64,000 nt of DNA from JANQOH01 sp965243325 (GCA_965243325.1 CBDEUQ010000003.1:2294001-2358000); one strand, 5' to 3'. Counted from the stretch's first letter, positions 35,519 to 44,231 are shown. The notes: generated from the sequence alone by a model not told the origin. Numbers and translations: made by a program.

Positions 35519-36703
35519 ATGACGGAGAAATCCACCTTCGCCCGGCGCGTCCGCGCCGCGAGACCCCGAGCCAAGAAGTACGAAGTCCGCGACGACGTGG
35601 TGAGCGGACTCGCGCTGACCATCCAGCCCACCGGAGTCCGGACCTACTTCCTTTCCCGCATGGTGCGCGGGCGCAGGCGTTACGCCACCATCGGCAGCGC
35701 CGAGTCGATGACGATCCCCGAGGCGCGGCGCGAGGCCCGCAGGCTGATCGCCAGCTACATCGAACCGGCGCAGACGGACAACGGCCTTCGAACGCCGGGA
35801 CACCCGATGACCGACTTTGCCGCCGAGTTCCTCGACCGGCAGGCGCGGCACTGGAAGCCCAGGACCCGGGAGACCAACGCCCGCATCGTGCAGAAGGACA
35901 TCCTCCCCGCCTTCGGTCATTTGGCGGTGGACGCCATCGCGGTCGAGCATGTCAAGGACTGGTTCGCGTCCATGAGCGCGCGGCCCGGCATCGCCAACCG
36001 CGCCATGCCGGTGCTGTCGATGATGATGCGCATGGCCGAGCTCTGGGGCTACCGCCGCCACAACTCCAACCCATGCCGGAATACCCGGCGCTACAAGATG
36101 AAGCCGATGGAGCGGTATCTGACGGCGGAGGAAATGGCCCGGCTCAACGCCGTGCTGACCCGCGACGAGTTCTGGTGCCCGCACATCGTCGCCATCGTCC
36201 GGCTGCTGATGCTGACCGGCTGCCGCTTCGGCGAGATCGCCGCGCTCGAATGGGACTGGATCAAGGAGAAACGCATCCACCTTCCCGACTCGAAATCGGG
36301 GCCGCGCACGGTCTGGCTTTCAAGCGCCGCGCGCGCGGTGATCGACGCGATACCGCGCTACAGCGCCGATTGCCCGTTCCTGTTTCCGGCGCGCCCGCCG
36401 ACGCGACCCATCACGAGCATCGAGCATCAGTGGCACCGCATCCGTGACGAAGCCGGACTGCCCGGCTTGCGGCTCCATGACCTCCGCCATTCCTGGGCTT
36501 CGGTTGCTGCAATGAACGGCGTGGACATGGTGACCGTCGCTAAGCTGCTCGGTCACGCCTTGGTCGAGACCACCGAGCGATACGTCCACTTGTCGGACCA
36601 GTCGGTCACAGACGCCGCCGACCGGGTATCGAACCGCATCCATGCGGCCTTGGCCGGAAAGGGCGCGGAACATGAGGGAGGGAACGACCATGCCCAAGGT
36701 TGA
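35519..36703 (+). CDS. Tyrosine recombinase C (pair 2, alpha subtype)
   Basis: 394 residues from ATG 35519. The N-terminus has ARPRAKKYEVRDDVVSGLALTIQPTG. Catalytic motifs: LTGCRFGEIAAL, DSKSGPRTV, LHDLRHSWAS and LLGHALVETTERYVHL. The RYVHL context matches A and E. The C-terminus overlaps the start of D by 14 bp, so the two are co-translated. Confidence 0.93.
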   Translation: MTEKSTFARRVRAARPRAKKYEVRDDVVSGLALTIQPTGVRTYFLSRMVRGRRRYATIGSAESMTIPEARREARRLIASYIEPAQTDNGLRTPGHPMTDFAAEFLDRQARHWKPRTRETNARIVQKDILPAFGHLAVDAIAVEHVKDWFASMSARPGIANRAMPVLSMMMRMAELWGYRRHNSNPCRNTRRYKMKPMERYLTAEEMARLNAVLTRDEFWCPHIVAIVRLLMLTGCRFGEIAALEWDWIKEKRIHLPDSKSGPRTVWLSSAARAVIDAIPRYSADCPFLFPARPPTRPITSIEHQWHRIRDEAGLPGLRLHDLRHSWASVAAMNGVDMVTVAKLLGHALVETTERYVHLSDQSVTDAADRVSNRIHAALAGKGAEHEGGNDHAQG

Positions 36704-37853
36704 CCTTACCGCGAAGCTGGCCCGCGACAGCCAGCCCGGCCCGAAGGACACCATCTTGTTTGATAAGGCGCTGCCCGGCTTCGGGCTGCGCATTCACCCG
36801 TCGGGCCGCAAGGTCTGGATCGTGCAGGCCCGCATCGAGGGGCGCAGCCGCCGCATCGTCATCGCCCGCTTCGACGAGATGCAGCTTGCCGAGGCCCGCC
36901 GCCGCGCCCGCGACATGCTCGACCGCATCCGCAAGGGCGGGAACCCCGCCGAGGACATCCGGCGCGAGAAGGAGACCCCGACCTTCCGGGCGTTCACCGA
37001 GGAATATCTGCGGCGCAGCGATCCGCACTGGAAGCCTTCGGGCCGCGAGACCGTGCGCATCTATCTGAACGCCCGCATCCTGCCCGCCTTCGGCGGAATG
37101 CCGCTCGACCGCATCGGCCCCGAGGACGTGGCGGCGTGGTTCGACGCGGCGAGCAAGGGCAAGTCCGGCGCGGCCAACCGCGCGCTCGAAATCCTGCGCG
37201 CGATGATGTTCCGGGCCGAGGAATGGGGCTTGCGCGAGCGCGACACCAACCCCTGTCTCGGCATCGCCTTCAACCCGAGGAAGAAGATCGCCCGCTTCCT
37301 CGATACGGACGAACTCGCCCGGCTCGGGCGCGCGCTCGACGCGCACGAGGAACGCCGCCCCGAGGCCGTCGCCGCGATCCGGCTGCTGGCGCTCACCGGC
37401 TGCCGCCGCAGCGAAGTGCTCAATCTCCGCTGGCGCAATATCGGCGCGGATGCGCTGAACCTCGAAGACTCGAAAACCGGCCCGCGCGCGGTGCCGCTCG
37501 GCGAGGCCGCGCGCGCCGTCATCGACGCGCTGCCCCGTCGCCGGAAGCCGGCAGCGTTCCTGTTTCCGCGCCATGCGGAGAAACGCGGACCGGGGAGCTT
37601 CAACGGCTGCTGGCGCGCGGTCTGCAAGGATGCCGGGCTCGGCAGGCTCCGCCTGCACGATCTTCGGCACACGGCGGCCAGCCAGGCCGTCATGGCAGGT
37701 GAGAATCTGCCACTGGTCGGCAAAATTCTAGGCCACCGGCGACACCGGACCACCGCTGGCTACGCCCACCTTGCCGACGGCCATCTGGTCGAGGCCGCCG
37801 AGAAGGTCGGATGCCTCATCGCGCGGGCGATGGCTGGTGGCCCTCGTTCGTGA
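36690..37853 (+). CDS. Tyrosine recombinase D (pair 2, beta subtype)
   Basis: 387 residues from ATG 36690, which has GAGGGAGG upstream; ATG 36672 is a less likely alternative. ALPGFGLRIHPSGRKVWIV is the beta-type N-terminal strand. Catalytic motifs: LTGCRRSEVL, DSKTGPRAV, LHDLRHTAAS and ILGHRRHRTTAGYAHL. The 3' end overlaps by 38 bp the convergent unknown gene at 37816. Confidence 0.93.
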   Translation: MPKVDLTAKLARDSQPGPKDTILFDKALPGFGLRIHPSGRKVWIVQARIEGRSRRIVIARFDEMQLAEARRRARDMLDRIRKGGNPAEDIRREKETPTFRAFTEEYLRRSDPHWKPSGRETVRIYLNARILPAFGGMPLDRIGPEDVAAWFDAASKGKSGAANRALEILRAMMFRAEEWGLRERDTNPCLGIAFNPRKKIARFLDTDELARLGRALDAHEERRPEAVAAIRLLALTGCRRSEVLNLRWRNIGADALNLEDSKTGPRAVPLGEAARAVIDALPRRRKPAAFLFPRHAEKRGPGSFNGCWRAVCKDAGLGRLRLHDLRHTAASQAVMAGENLPLVGKILGHRRHRTTAGYAHLADGHLVEAAEKVGCLIARAMAGGPRS

Positions 37854-38586
37854 CTTTCGCCGTAAAATCGTAAAACTGTGGCTTGTCCGATATGGACGTA
37901 TCTGCGAACCAGATTTCATTCACTCCTTGTGGCAGTCCGTAGGGATACGCTTTTCGAAGCGCAGCCAGCATCTTTGCTTCATTCATGAGAGCGATATCAT
38001 CATTTTCGACCAATATCATGGTCGTGAAAGACGTACCCTGATACGTTTCTAGTTTTTTCGCCTTCCTGTCTAGCAGTTTCCTCATGCGTGATGGCAAAGT
38101 GTTGTCTTCAGGCTCGAACCGAGCGAAACCAATGATAAGGGGTGCAGCCCCCTTCCAGACATGCATCACAATTGGAAATTCAGTGGGCGCTGATGTGGGA
38201 AGAGTTATTTCGTGATTTCCGCTTCCCAGGGTAGGACCATAGTTTACAACCCAGTTTTGAATATCGACGCGAATATCGCTCCAGTCCATTCCTTTTCCAA
38301 TTGCATAAAAGTCCAGTGTAATAGTTAGTCCACAATCAACGCAATCTCTGATAACCTGATCAAGACCTTCGATAACTTGCAAGTACCAATCATTGAGCCG
38401 TCGCTGGTTTGCAACGCTGTCGATACTCGTATGTTCGATTGCAAAGTTACCAGCAATTGCATCAATTTCGGGTTCTGTTCTGTTTTCCTTATCCGGCCAT
38501 CTATCCACTGACAAATTCAAATGACCCTTAAGAATTCCTAAGTGGTCAACAAATGCAGCGATTACTTCCTGTTCACTCATTTTCAT
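37816..38586 (-). CDS. Uncharacterised protein, possible PD-(D/E)XK-like fold, AT-rich
   Basis: 256 residues, soluble, no signal peptide. RTEPEIDAIAGNFAIEHTSID near residue 35 has the E-x-D...E pattern of some nuclease-like defence proteins, but the lysine of a true D/ExK is not evident, so catalysis is doubtful. The rest (TLDFYAIGKGMDWSDI, FTTMILVENDDIALMNEA, EIWFADTS) is unrecognised. Composition is clearly more AT-rich than the recombinases around it. The position beside recombinases suggests cargo. Confidence 0.55.
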   Translation of the reverse strand: MKMSEQEVIAAFVDHLGILKGHLNLSVDRWPDKENRTEPEIDAIAGNFAIEHTSIDSVANQRRLNDWYLQVIEGLDQVIRDCVDCGLTITLDFYAIGKGMDWSDIRVDIQNWVVNYGPTLGSGNHEITLPTSAPTEFPIVMHVWKGAAPLIIGFARFEPEDNTLPSRMRKLLDRKAKKLETYQGTSFTTMILVENDDIALMNEAKMLAALRKAYPYGLPQGVNEIWFADTSISDKPQFYDFTAKVTNEGHQPSPAR

Positions 38587-38628
38587 TCATTCCGGAATGG
38601 CCGTTTCGTGAGGCGAGGTCTGGAGGGG

Positions 38629-38952
38629 TTAGTCCGCGCTTCCCATCAAACATGCTCGGATTTCCAGATAGGAGGCTCGCGTGACCCTGTATTCGCCAGT
38701 CTTGCGCGCGTCACCTTCTAAGGGCCTGATCGTCAAGTAACCGAACTGCGATAGCGGGCCACGGACCGCAGCATTCCCCCGGCGAATGTCGGCCTTCCGC
38801 ACCATATAGGAATTCAAGTCCGGTTCTTCGCTGAACGCCTCGGGGCTCAATGGCTGAAACGAAATCCAGTCCTTACCGCAGATCACCTCGCTGGCGCTTG
38901 CCGTCCCGCCTAGAACGGCCAACGCAGAGACGACCGATAACAATCTTCGCAT
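38629..38952 (-). CDS. Small secreted protein, unknown
   Basis: 107 residues with a signal peptide (RRLLSVVSALAVLGGTASAS, cut likely before EVICG). The mature ~85 residues contain two cysteines (VICGKDW, IRACLMG) that could form a disulfide. Family unrecognised. Confidence 0.6.
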   Translation of the reverse strand: MRRLLSVVSALAVLGGTASASEVICGKDWISFQPLSPEAFSEEPDLNSYMVRKADIRRGNAAVRGPLSQFGYLTIRPLEGDARKTGEYRVTRASYLEIRACLMGSAD

Positions 38953-39023
38953 ACCGCCCTCACTTGCCTGACGATCAGATCATCCACATGTTGGTCGGAT
39001 ACAGCATCAGCGAGCATATCCGC

Positions 39024-39308
39024 TTAGGTTGACGGGCGAGATTTCTGGCGGTCAAGCCTTACCAGTTCAATCACAATCACCAACATCGAGGGACCGAAAT
39101 AGCTGTAGAAGGCCCGGATGAACTGCGGCTCAGGAAGTTCGTCCTGCATGCCATATCCTCCGCCAACCGTTGCGATCACCAACACCAAGACTCCGGCGAG
39201 GGCGATCTCGGTGGCGCCGTTCTCTTGCCGACGCACCTTCATGATGCCGTACATCAGAAAACGCAGGATTAGATACGACCCGAGCAGGGCACCGACCAGG
39301 AAGGCCAT
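39024..39308 (-). CDS. Small inner-membrane protein, unknown
   Basis: 94 residues with three hydrophobic segments (FLVGALLGSYLILRFLMYGI, IALAGVLVLVIATVGGGYG, YFGPSMLVIVIELV). Family unrecognised. It lies between two secreted-protein genes on the same strand. Confidence 0.55.
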   Translation of the reverse strand: MAFLVGALLGSYLILRFLMYGIMKVRRQENGATEIALAGVLVLVIATVGGGYGMQDELPEPQFIRAFYSYFGPSMLVIVIELVRLDRQKSRPST

Positions 39309-39547
39309 GAAGTTCTCCCAATCCTTGTAGCCTCGGCAGGGTTCTTGCGCGTCTGGCTAATGCGCTCAACCCGTCATCAGCTTACCTTCTCACATCCGAA
39401 TTACCCTCAACTTTATTTGCTCTTGCCCACAGCAGCTTTCACCGGAGGCGTGCAAGCGACGGTGACCGGATCGCCAGTCCCGGCGTATTCGCTCTGGTGT
39501 GCCCAGAAACTCCACCATGCTTTCGGCTTAGCCGACATGCCAGCTGG

Positions 39548-40420
39548 TCATTTCGACGCCTCCGGTGGGCCGCCGCACGCGTCCGCGTTCACGCGCAGGT
39601 AGTCGGCGATAAATCGGTCCAGGTGGTCGGCTAGCACGGATCGAACGTATTCGGGCGGGCCAGAGCCGAAACTGCTGTAGCCTCCCCCTCGGTAATCCCC
39701 GTAGGCGTGACTCCTCAGCCGCGTGATCGGATCGAACAGGCGTTTTTGCAATCCCACGCTGATGCTAAACAGGCCGCTGTCGCGACGCACCACGATTCGG
39801 AGGAGTTCGCCGCTGGCGGTGCCGCTGCTCGTCAAGTCACCATAAAGCCTCGCCCCGCGCAGCCTGCTCTCCACTGCGGCTCTGACCGAATCCTCGAACG
39901 TGTCGTCTTTCGGATCCACGAAAAGCGCGGGCAATAGCGGCTTACATTCGGTCCACAGGGCGAACCGCTCATTCGCGCTTCCAGGGCCGAAACCAGCCGC
40001 GAAAGACGCATTATTCGGGGATTTGGCTTCCAGGTCTTCGACCTTTGCTCCTGCTCGGGCGCCACCCTCGAGGAGCAGCACCACAAACCACAGGTTCAAG
40101 TCGGAAGCGCCTTCCATGAAGGGAGTGGCCCTCAGCCAGCGGACGAGGCGTCGTCGTAACGCCTTGCCTGCCGTCGTGTGCCGGTCGTCCCACCACTTCC
40201 AAGACTTTGGGGGCTCTACGCCGAAAGCGTCTTTGTCGGGCAAACCTCCGTCGAGCAGCGGACGAAGCTCCTGCTCGACCTTGCTATTGAACGAATCCCA
40301 TTCCGCCGCCTGTCGTTCAAGTTCCGCGCTGCTGTATGAACGTTCTCTTCCGGCATTCTCGTCAGCAGCCGCGCCCACGACCACGAGCAACAGCAAGGCA
40401 AGGCCAAGGGCGACACGCAT
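39548..40420 (-). CDS. Secreted protein, unknown
   Basis: 290 residues from ATG 40420, with a signal peptide (RVALGLALLLLVVVGAAADE). The mature protein is hydrophilic, with WDDRHTTAGKALRRRLVRWLRATPF and a C-terminal YVRSVLADHLDRFIADYLRV; no catalytic motif is recognised. It is the largest cargo gene between recombinase D and the toxin-antitoxin pair. The 360 bp upstream (40421-40779) shows no gene. Confidence 0.6.
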   Translation of the reverse strand: MRVALGLALLLLVVVGAAADENAGRERSYSSAELERQAAEWDSFNSKVEQELRPLLDGGLPDKDAFGVEPPKSWKWWDDRHTTAGKALRRRLVRWLRATPFMEGASDLNLWFVVLLLEGGARAGAKVEDLEAKSPNNASFAAGFGPGSANERFALWTECKPLLPALFVDPKDDTFEDSVRAAVESRLRGARLYGDLTSSGTASGELLRIVVRRDSGLFSISVGLQKRLFDPITRLRSHAYGDYRGGGYSSFGSGPPEYVRSVLADHLDRFIADYLRVNADACGGPPEASK

Positions 40421-40779
40421 CAACTACTCCCTGCGTGTGCGGCTGACATGGACCGATCCGACCATCTGGCGCAGGCACTCCAGCGCGCACGATGGAGGCG
40501 TTTTCGAATTTGGGCACTTCGTGATGCGCACAGTCCGAAAGGGTGCACCGAGTCGGGACAACTCCGGTACGCCTCGACCGCCACCATCAATTTTGCATCT
40601 GCTCCCGTCATCGCTTCTTCGTGACCGAGTGCCGCCCCGCGCGCAAGCACCCATGCAGGTAGACTATGCAACGCGCGATCGATCGAATGTCGCATTCCGC
40701 CGATCCGTCCTGCGAATCTCAATGCACACCGACGCCGCTGCCAAACCGTGCCCATCATAGACGGAGTTCTCCGTGAGGA

Positions 40780-41094
40780 TCATGCGTGCGTCGCGCTTGC
40801 GCGCCGTTCGGCAGCCATCCGGCCGCGTCGCGCCTGCGCAAGCTCGTAGCTCGCCTGCATCCGCATCCAGTGATCGGCAGTGCCCCAGCCGATCTCCTCC
40901 AGCGCCAGCGCCATGTTCGCCGACACCCCTGCCTTGCCGTTCAGCAGGCGCGACAGCGTTCCGCGCTCGCACCCGAGACGCGCCGCCGTCGCGGTCACGT
41001 TCCAGCCCACGTCGTCCATGCTCTCGCGGATTAGTTCGCCCAAGTGCGGCGGGTTCCGCATCGGCCCGACGCGCTCGCCTGCAATGTCGTTCAT
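40780..41094 (-). CDS. higA: HigA-family antitoxin
   Basis: 104 residues. The helix-turn-helix GELIRESMDDVGWNVTATAARLGCERGTLSRLLNGKAGVSANMALALEEIGWGTADHWMRMQASYEL is the standard HigA/VapI pattern. ATG 41094 lies about 9 bp after GGAGGGA; an ATG at 41103 is too close to that site. It neutralises the HigB toxin and represses the operon. Confidence 0.9.
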   Translation of the reverse strand: MNDIAGERVGPMRNPPHLGELIRESMDDVGWNVTATAARLGCERGTLSRLLNGKAGVSANMALALEEIGWGTADHWMRMQASYELAQARRGRMAAERRASATHA

Positions 41095-41112
41095 GGTCAG
41101 CATTCCCTCCGG

Positions 41113-41385
41113 TCAGTGATAGTCGATCAGGTCCACTTCCACGGCCTCGCCGTCCTCGAAGCGGAACACCACGCGCCAGTTCCCGGAGACGCGAACGCTC
41201 CACTGGCCCGCACGGTCACCCTTCAGGGGATGCAGCCGGAAGCCAGGCGCGTCGGCGCTTCCCGGATGCGTCGCCTCTTGCAGACGGAACAGGATACGCC
41301 GAAGCCGTGGCACAAGGCCGGCAGGCAGCCGCGCCGCGCCGTCGCGTTCGTGCAACGCCCGCAGTCCCTTGTGCCTGATCCTCAT
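41113..41385 (-). CDS. higB: HigB/RelE-type toxin
   Basis: 90 residues, starting with RIRHKGLRALHERD and containing LPAGLVPRLRRILFRLQEA, PGFRLHPLKGDRAGQWSVRVSGNWRVVFRFEDG and VDLIDYH at the C-terminus, as in HigB ribosome-dependent mRNA interferases. The toxin gene precedes the antitoxin gene, the usual hig order. It would stabilise the element. Confidence 0.92.
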   Translation of the reverse strand: MRIRHKGLRALHERDGAARLPAGLVPRLRRILFRLQEATHPGSADAPGFRLHPLKGDRAGQWSVRVSGNWRVVFRFEDGEAVEVDLIDYH

Positions 41386-41393
41386 GATTCACT

Positions 41394-41405
41394 GTAGCGC
41401 GCTAC
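41394..41405. promoter_or_regulatory. Probable HigA operator
   Basis: GTAGCGCGCTAC is a perfect 12-bp palindrome, 8 bp upstream of the higB start. HigA-type antitoxins bind such palindromes at their own promoter. The next 265 bp (41406-41670) contain no evident gene. Confidence 0.6.
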
Positions 41406-41670
41406 GTTACACGCCACAATCATCCGCCGTGGCGTTGTGACCGGCGGCAACGCTGCGGAGCAGTAACGTGTGCACCGCCCGCCCCTGTGCTGCGGCACAG
41501 CGATAACGACCGACACCGCAACGCCCCCGACGGTGCGGGCCGAGTGAATGGCACTGACGGTGCGCAAGACTTCCTGCATTGCCTTGTTACCTCCTGCTTC
41601 CTATAGTGCCGCTCGGAAGCCGCGCGGCGGTTCGGGGACTGTCTCCGCAAGTGCGCGGCGGGCGCTGCCG

Positions 41671-41797
41671 CTCAAGCGCCGCTCGGGCTAAATACCGATG
41701 GCTAAACGGCTTTCAACGCCCGACGGTTTGAGCGGTCAGGAAGCGCGACAGGGACGCCATTCGGCGCGTTGGTGCCACACCCCACGCACCGCTGGTG
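41671..41797 (+). repeat. Diverged 127-bp repeat R2, beside recombinase pair 3
   Basis: Homologous to 35223-35348 in the same orientation, with the strongest identity at the CACACCCCACGCACCG end. R1 and R2 bracket recombinases C and D, the unknown cargo genes and higBA (6.3 kb). Confidence 0.6.
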
Positions 41798-41817
41798 TCC
41801 ACGCCTCGACTCCCTTT

Positions 41818-42972
41818 TCACAGCTTCATGAGGCCAGAGATAGCGCTTCCGATTCTCTCGGCCGCGGCATCGATATCGCGGTCTGCGAGGTGGGCGTATC
41901 GCAGGGTCATCTGCGGACTGGAGTGCCCGAGCAACTGCGAGACGACCGGCAGCGGGACGCCCTCCAGCACCGCCTGGCTCGCGAACGTGTGACGGAGGTC
42001 GTGCAGGCGCACGTCCTCGATGCCGGCGTCCCGGCGCACCCGGTACCAGATGGTGAGATTGGCGCAGCGCGGCCGGGCCGGATCGAGCGGCGACGGAAAC
42101 ACACAGGGGCTTCCGCCGCGCGGTTGGCGGTTGAGGATGGCGCGGGCCCGGCTGCCGAGCGGCACCGTCCTCGGTCCGGTCTTGGTGTCGGCGAGGACCA
42201 GCCTGGTGTCCCGGACCTCGGACCAGCGTAGACCGACGATCTCGCCCTTCCGGCATCCGGTCAGCAGCAGGAGGCGGACGATGTCGGCCTGTGGCCGGAA
42301 CCGCTCTCCCCGTTCCGCCTCCCTGTCCAGGGCTTCGTGCAGGCGGGCGATTTCCCCGCGCGACAGGAAGCGCGTGAGCGCCGGGCGCCGGTTCCTGCGG
42401 ATGCCCCGGGTCGGGTTGGTGTCGATGTGACCGCTCGCCACGGCGAAGTTCAGGATCTGCCGCAGATGCTTGAGCGCATGGTTGGCGTTGCCCGGCGCGG
42501 TGCGGCTGAAGGCCTCGAACCAGCGCCGGACATGCGCCGGGGCGATGCGGTCGAGCGGTCTCGATCCGAATGCCGGTAGTAGTTGCCCGGCGAGCGCGGA
42601 TCTCGCGCCACGTCGCGTCGACGGCTTGTATCGGTTGAAGTGCGCCTCCTTCCACTCGCCGGCGACGAAATCCCGGAACAGCGGAGCCGCCCGCCGCTCC
42701 AGCGCGTTGGGTCCCGGCACTTCGGGAGCGGCCTCCAGGGCATGGCATTCCCGGCGCACCTCGTCGATGCCGCGCACCCCGACCGGCCCAAGCGAGACGC
42801 GCCTCCAGCGGCCGCCGATCTGACGCAGCAGGACGTAGCTCTGCCCGCCGGTCGGGCGCACCCGCGCCCCGAGACCGGGCACCCGGCTGTCCCAGACCGT
42901 GTACTCCCGCTCGCGGGGCCGCAGGCGGGCGATCGCGGCGTCGGTGAGCCGCATCCGTTCTCTCCCTGCCAT
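41818..42972 (-). CDS. Tyrosine recombinase E (pair 3, alpha subtype)
   Basis: 384 residues. LRPREREYTVWDSRVPGLGARVRPTG is close to the N-terminus of A. Catalytic motifs: LTGCRKGEIVGL, DTKTGPRTV, LHDLRHTFAS and LLGHSSPQMTLRYAHL. It starts 3 bp after the stop of F. All active-site residues are present. Confidence 0.93.
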   Translation of the reverse strand: MAGRERMRLTDAAIARLRPREREYTVWDSRVPGLGARVRPTGGQSYVLLRQIGGRWRRVSLGPVGVRGIDEVRRECHALEAAPEVPGPNALERRAAPLFRDFVAGEWKEAHFNRYKPSTRRGARSALAGQLLPAFGSRPLDRIAPAHVRRWFEAFSRTAPGNANHALKHLRQILNFAVASGHIDTNPTRGIRRNRRPALTRFLSRGEIARLHEALDREAERGERFRPQADIVRLLLLTGCRKGEIVGLRWSEVRDTRLVLADTKTGPRTVPLGSRARAILNRQPRGGSPCVFPSPLDPARPRCANLTIWYRVRRDAGIEDVRLHDLRHTFASQAVLEGVPLPVVSQLLGHSSPQMTLRYAHLADRDIDAAAERIGSAISGLMKL

Positions 42973-42975
42973 CGC

Positions 42976-44100
42976 TCAGGCTCCCCCGAGTAGGTCGCCG
43001 AGTTTCTCGGCGGCGTCCGTCACCATCGCGTCGGCGGAATGGGTGTACGCGAGCGTCGTTGCCGCCCTGCGGTGCCCCAGCAGCCGGCCGATGGCGAGCA
43101 CCGTCTCGCCCTGCCGCAGGGCGAGGCTCGCATGGGTATGACGAAGATCGTGAAGGCGGACGTCGCGCAGGCCCGCCTCGTCGCGGATCCGGCGCCAGAA
43201 CCCGTCGAGCCAACTCGCGGTCCGCGGCTCGCCGGTCCGCGGCGAGGGGAACATCCAGGCGCCGGGCCCGCCCAGAGAGTCGAGGATGGCGCGGGCCGGC
43301 GCGGACAGCCAGACCGTCCGCGGGCCGACCTTGCTGTCGCGCAGGAACAGACGGCCCTCGCGGTAGTCGGACCGGCGCAGCGTCAGGATCTCTCCCTTGC
43401 GGCATCCAGTGAGCAGGAGCAGGCGGACGACGGCGGCCCGCCGCGGAGAACGCCCGGCATGCGCCGACAGGCACACCGACAGGCGGCGGATCTCGTCGTC
43501 CGAGAGAAACCGCTCGCGCCCCTTGCGGCGGTAGCGGCGGACACCCCGGCAGGGGTTGGAGCCCTCGGGCCGGAGCCCCGTCTCCTCGGCCACGCGCATG
43601 ATGACGGAGAGCACCGGCATCGACCTGTCGGCGGCGACCGGGGTGGCGCGGAGCGACGCGAACCAGCGCCGGACGTCCGCGTTGTCGATGTCGGCGATCC
43701 GCCGTCCCGCGAAATGGGGCAGAATCTGGTTCTTCAGATAGCTCCGGTTGACGTCGAGCGTTCCGGGCTTCCAGACCCGGCGGTGGCTACGGAACGCACT
43801 CTCGGCGACGGTTTCGAAGAGGGTCTCGGCGGAGTCGTGGGGAATATCCTCGTCGCGCCGGACGGCGGCGAGCGTCTCGGCGGCGCGGGCGCGCGCCTTG
43901 TTCACGCTCATCCCGGCGGCGTCGCCGATAATCTTCCAGACGCGTTTGCCGCGATGCTGGCAGTGGACGAAGAAGCGCTTGCGCCCCGAGGGCAGGACGC
44001 GGACGCCGAAGCCCCTGAACTTGCTGTCCCGGACATCCCGGGCGGCCTTGCGGGGTTTCAGGGCTCCGACGCGGGCGTCGGTGAGGGCGGTGGCGGCCAT
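42976..44100 (-). CDS. Tyrosine recombinase F (pair 3, beta subtype), nearest to the right attachment site
   Basis: 374 residues. VRDSKFRGFGVRVLPSGRKRFFV is the beta-type strand. Catalytic motifs: LTGCRKGEILTL, DSKVGPRTV, LHDLRHTHAS and LLGHRRAATTLAYTHS. It begins 120 bp from the 11-bp core in the LuxR gene, the usual place for the integrase of an element, so F and E are the best candidates for having integrated the whole 36 kb. Confidence 0.93.
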   Translation of the reverse strand: MAATALTDARVGALKPRKAARDVRDSKFRGFGVRVLPSGRKRFFVHCQHRGKRVWKIIGDAAGMSVNKARARAAETLAAVRRDEDIPHDSAETLFETVAESAFRSHRRVWKPGTLDVNRSYLKNQILPHFAGRRIADIDNADVRRWFASLRATPVAADRSMPVLSVIMRVAEETGLRPEGSNPCRGVRRYRRKGRERFLSDDEIRRLSVCLSAHAGRSPRRAAVVRLLLLTGCRKGEILTLRRSDYREGRLFLRDSKVGPRTVWLSAPARAILDSLGGPGAWMFPSPRTGEPRTASWLDGFWRRIRDEAGLRDVRLHDLRHTHASLALRQGETVLAIGRLLGHRRAATTLAYTHSADAMVTDAAEKLGDLLGGA

Positions 44101-44171
44101 TCGTGTTCTCCCGGTTAGGGTTGCAGCCGGGGACGAAAGGGTTGCTACTTCCGCCCGGATGCAACAATTTC

Positions 44172-44201
44172 AGGGAGAAAAAAACGACCCTATATCATAT
44201 A
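44172..44201 (-). repeat. Right subterminal arm repeat and AT palindrome of the integrated element
   Basis: AGGGAGAAAAAAACGACCC (44172-44190) is the inverted counterpart of the left arm at 8118-8135 (both outer blocks identical, spacer 4 versus 3 nt). TATATCATATA (44191-44201) beside it is a perfect palindrome. A segment GTTAG...AGGTG occurs in inverted form next to each core. Confidence 0.65.
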
Positions 44202-44220
44202 GTTAGCACCGAAGGTGCGA

Positions 44221-44231
44221 TCCTCGGTGTA
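44221..44231. repeat. Right attachment core of the integrated element (11-bp direct repeat)
   Basis: TCCTCGGTGTA, identical to 8067-8077 and placed at the matching codon of the LuxR gene (YTE). Confidence 0.85.

Larger units (their letters stand above)
8078..44220. mobile_element. About 36.15-kb integrated mobilizable element with relaxase, restriction module and paired tyrosine recombinases
   Basis: The limits are set by the split LuxR gene, the 11-bp core at both ends and the inverted subterminal arms. Cargo includes a mobilization operon (8398-15100), an IS-rich centre, a restriction-modification module (29498-32164), three pairs of tyrosine recombinases, and a toxin-antitoxin pair. No T4SS, coupling protein or replication gene is visible, so it is probably an integrative and mobilizable element that uses a helper. 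Pair three (41818-44100) starts 120 bp from the right core and is the likeliest integrase. Some internal parts may be separate nested elements. Confidence 0.82.

Noticed and set aside
34357..36447. Long + strand frame over recombinase B and the start of recombinase C
   Set aside because: Arginine/proline-rich translation with no family signature; recombinases B and C explain the same DNA with full catalytic motifs. Similar shadows occur over most high-GC genes here.
41702..43474. 590-residue minus-strand frame over recombinases E and F
   Set aside because: It is an out-of-frame shadow of the two recombinase genes; the composition is implausible for a protein.
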